Shown one piece after another: positions 61,923 to 64,000 of a stretch of DNA of 64,000 nt. Location: positions 570,873 through 634,872 of the forward strand of contig NZ_CANKYM010000003.1 of the NCBI RefSeq assembly GCF_947488185.1, read 5' to 3'. The notes below the pieces were generated by a model. It did no database searches, was not told where the DNA came from, and saw only the letters and a program-made list of their open reading frames with translations. Source of the DNA: an uncultured Roseobacter sp. Its GTDB lineage: Bacteria; Pseudomonadota; Alphaproteobacteria; Rhodobacterales; Rhodobacteraceae. How positions within the stretch are numbered: the stretch's first letter is position 1; every line of letters begins with the position of its first letter. A program made the translations under genes and the position numbers.

Positions 61923-63325
61923 GCGCAGCAACCAAACTGCCCGGCGACGTCGGGCCCATCCACTTTGTCGGCATTGGCGGCATCGGCATGTCGGGCATCG
62001 CAGAGGTGCTGCTGAACCATGGCTATACCGTGCAAGGCTCGGACCTCAAGGCAACGCCGATCACCCGGCGGCTCGAAGAGCTGGGCGCGCATGTCTTTGA
62101 AGGGCAGCGCGCCGAGAATATCGCAAATGCCGAGGTTGTCGTGATTTCCAGCGCGATCAAGCCCGGGAACGCCGAACTTGATGCCGCGCGCTCGCAGGGT
62201 CTGCCGATCGTCAGACGGGCGGAGATGCTGGCGGAGCTGATGCGCCTGAAATCCAACATCGCGGTGGCGGGCACCCATGGCAAGACCACGACGACCACGA
62301 TGGTGGCAACACTGCTCGACGCAGGCGAGTTTGACCCGACGGTGGTGAACGGAGGGATCATCCACGCTTATGGTTCCAACGCGCGGGCGGGTGAGGGCGA
62401 ATGGATGGTGGTGGAGGCCGACGAGAGCGACGGCACCTTCAACCGGCTGCCCGCGACCATTGCCATCGTGACCAACATCGACCCCGAGCACATGGAGCAT
62501 TGGGGCGATTTCGACACGCTGCGGCAGGGGTTTCTGGATTTCGTCTCCAACATCCCGTTCTATGGGGTCGCCGTCTGCTGCACCGATCATGCGGAGGTGC
62601 AGGCGCTGGTGGGCAAGATCACCGACCGCCGCGTCGTGACCTATGGGTTCAATGCGCAGGCCGACGTGCGTGCCACCAATCTCAGCTATAAAAACGGCAT
62701 TGCGCATTTCGATGTGGCGCTGCAGGCCGAAGACATTCTGATCGAAGGCTGCACCCTGCCGATGCCGGGGGACCACAATGTCTCCAACGCGCTTTCCGCG
62801 ATCGCGGTGGCGCGCCATCTGGGCATGAAGGGCGAGCAGATTCGCGACGCGTTAGCCAAGTTTGGCGGCGTTAACCGGCGCTTCACCCGCGTGGGCGAAG
62901 TTAGTGGCGTGACGATCATTGATGACTATGGCCACCACCCGGTCGAAATCGCCGCGGTGCTGAAAGCGGCGCGGCAGGCGACCGAAGGCCGCGTGATTGC
63001 CGTGCACCAACCGCACCGCTACACGCGGCTTTCTGGTCTTTTCGATGACTTTTGTGCCTGTTTCAACGACGCCGACGTAGTCGGCATTGCCGAAGTCTAC
63101 GGTGCCGGGGAGGACCCTATCGAGGGCGCCAGCCGCGATGATCTGGTGGCAGGCCTTATTCGTCACGGTCACCGCCATGCCCGTGCCGTCGTTGGCGAAG
63201 ACGATCTGGAACGGCTGGTGCGCGAACAGGCCCGTCCAGGCGATATGGTTGTCTGCCTCGGCGCCGGTACCATCAGCACCTGGGCCAATGGCCTGCCCGA
63301 CCGTCTGCGCAAAGGGGCCGCCTGA
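61919..63325 (+). CDS. murC: UDP-MurNAc:L-Ala ligase MurC
   Basis: 468 residues. [38 protein letters not shown] (ATP site, about 116-133), [20 protein letters not shown] and [18 protein letters not shown] are diagnostic. Adds the first stem residue, L-Ala. Its stop overlaps the next ATG (TGATG). Confidence 0.97.
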   Translation: MSAATKLPGDVGPIHFVGIGGIGMSGIAEVLLNHGYTVQGSDLKATPITRRLEELGAHVFEGQRAENIANAEVVVISSAIKPGNAELDAARSQGLPIVRRAEMLAELMRLKSNIAVAGTHGKTTTTTMVATLLDAGEFDPTVVNGGIIHAYGSNARAGEGEWMVVEADESDGTFNRLPATIAIVTNIDPEHMEHWGDFDTLRQGFLDFVSNIPFYGVAVCCTDHAEVQALVGKITDRRVVTYGFNAQADVRATNLSYKNGIAHFDVALQAEDILIEGCTLPMPGDHNVSNALSAIAVARHLGMKGEQIRDALAKFGGVNRRFTRVGEVSGVTIIDDYGHHPVEIAAVLKAARQATEGRVIAVHQPHRYTRLSGLFDDFCACFNDADVVGIAEVYGAGEDPIEGASRDDLVAGLIRHGHRHARAVVGEDDLERLVREQARPGDMVVCLGAGTISTWANGLPDRLRKGAA

Positions 63326-63573
63326 TGCTGCTTTGGGTCTGCATCGCGTGGGTCTTCGCCTCCGCCCTGGTGGCGATGCTGCCGATGCGCCATCAATACA
63401 TCCCCGGTGTCACCCTTCTGATCGCCGCCCCCTGCCTGATCCTCTGGATCGGCTTTGACGTCAGCTGGTGGGCTGCGGCCCTCGCGCTTTTTGCTTTTGT
63501 ATCCATGTTTCGTAATCCGCTGCGTTATTTTCTGGCCCGGGCCCGTGGCGAAAGACCGGAGATCCCGAAATGA
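63325..63573 (+). CDS. DUF2484 membrane protein, first copy
   Basis: 82 residues with three hydrophobic segments and the closing MFRNPLRYFLARARGERP typical of DUF2484, a family found between murC and murB in Rhodobacteraceae. Overlaps its neighbours by one and four bases. Function unknown; position suggests an envelope role. Confidence 0.8.
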   Translation: MLLWVCIAWVFASALVAMLPMRHQYIPGVTLLIAAPCLILWIGFDVSWWAAALALFAFVSMFRNPLRYFLARARGERPEIPK

Positions 63574-63818
63574 GCCTTCCCCTCATTCTGGCCGCGCTCT
63601 GGGCCGTGGTGGCCAATGTACTGGCCATGACCCCCAGCAAGGACCACCATTGGCGCAACGCCTATATGCTGATCGCCATCGGCATTCCGATCGTTGGCTA
63701 TGTCACCTGGCTGCACGGGCCTTGGCTCGGCTTGCTGGTCATGGCGGGCGGGGTGTCGGTGCTGCGCTGGCCGGTGATCTATCTGGGGCGCTGGATCAAA
63801 CGCCGGACCCTGCGTTAG
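63570..63818 (+). CDS. DUF2484 membrane protein, second copy
   Basis: 82 residues with the same plan and a related ending (VLRWPVIYLGRWIKRR), overlapping the first copy by ATGA. The two align over their full length at low identity, which points to an old tandem duplication. Confidence 0.75.
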   Translation: MSLPLILAALWAVVANVLAMTPSKDHHWRNAYMLIAIGIPIVGYVTWLHGPWLGLLVMAGGVSVLRWPVIYLGRWIKRRTLR

Positions 63819-63827
63819 GCTCCCACC

Positions 63828-64000
63828 ATGACAGATATGCCTGACGTCCGTGGCCGCCTGACGCCCAACCGGTCCTTGAGCGATCTGACATGGCTGCGGG
63901 TCGGAGGCCCTGCGGACTGGCTCTTTCAACCGGCGGACCTGCAGGACCTGAGCGATTTTCTGGCCAGTCTGTCACCCGAAATCACCGTCTTCCCCATGGG
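63828..64000 (+). CDS. murB: UDP-N-acetylenolpyruvoylglucosamine reductase MurB, 5' part
   Basis: 58 codons to the window end. [20 protein letters not shown] is the typical start of the FAD-binding domain of MurB. Ten bases after the second DUF2484 gene. MurB makes UDP-MurNAc, the substrate of MurC. Confidence 0.9.
   Translation, partial: MTDMPDVRGRLTPNRSLSDLTWLRVGGPADWLFQPADLQDLSDFLASLSPEITVFPM

Overview
The window reads as a chromosome segment of a marine Rhodobacteraceae bacterium (roseobacter-type alphaproteobacterium). The reasons are the high G+C core with many ATGA and GTGA overlaps, the gene order of the division and cell wall (dcw) cluster, a DUF1127 gene followed by RNAs with CCTCCTCCC loops (the CcaF1/CcsR arrangement known from Rhodobacter), a long mraZ leader resembling the sRNA UpsM, two DUF2484 genes before murB, and a VPLPA-CTERM protein. 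No genus is claimed.

Positions 1 to about 9150 are the right part of an integrated element. It ends in a large serine recombinase whose reading frame runs through the antisense strand of a tRNA-Tyr gene, the presumed attachment site. It also carries a Tn3-type resolvase, a DUF465/ribbon-helix-helix protein flanked by repeated operator-like sequences, two tiny membrane proteins, a soluble VirD4/TraG-like ATPase and several small charged proteins. The left end and any relaxase lie outside the window.

Positions 9236 to 19565 are core genes: rlmB, a zinc-ribbon protein, a CoA-binding protein and two histidine blocks on the minus strand (hisB-hisH and hisA-DUF2867-hisF-hisE), then a RAM-domain protein, a winged-helix/TPR regulator and a lone sugar-type binding protein. 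Positions 20156 to 28778 are an acetate-use block: acs, adk, a DUF4212/sodium-solute symporter pair, a cNMP/CBS/DUF294 protein and a membrane-anchored DnaQ-like exonuclease. Positions 28938 to 31021 hold an exported protein and a divergent MarR-MOSC pair around an inverted-repeat operator. A tRNA-Gly, a VOC protein and a VPLPA-CTERM protein follow, then pyc, an FMN-dependent lactate dehydrogenase, a GAF-GGDEF protein, a UvrD helicase and a LuxR-type solo regulator.

Positions 44084 to 44730 hold the DUF1127/CcsR locus on the minus strand, resolved here as three two-hairpin RNAs. After mrp and a membrane protein, a leader with four 10-bp-spaced MraZ boxes and an UpsM-like RNA opens the dcw cluster: mraZ, rsmH, ftsL, ftsI, murE, murF, mraY, murD, ftsW, murG, murC, two DUF2484 genes and the start of murB. 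This cluster is interrupted by a TPR gene that appears frameshifted twice between mraY and murD, and by a reverse-strand flavoprotein between murD and ftsW.
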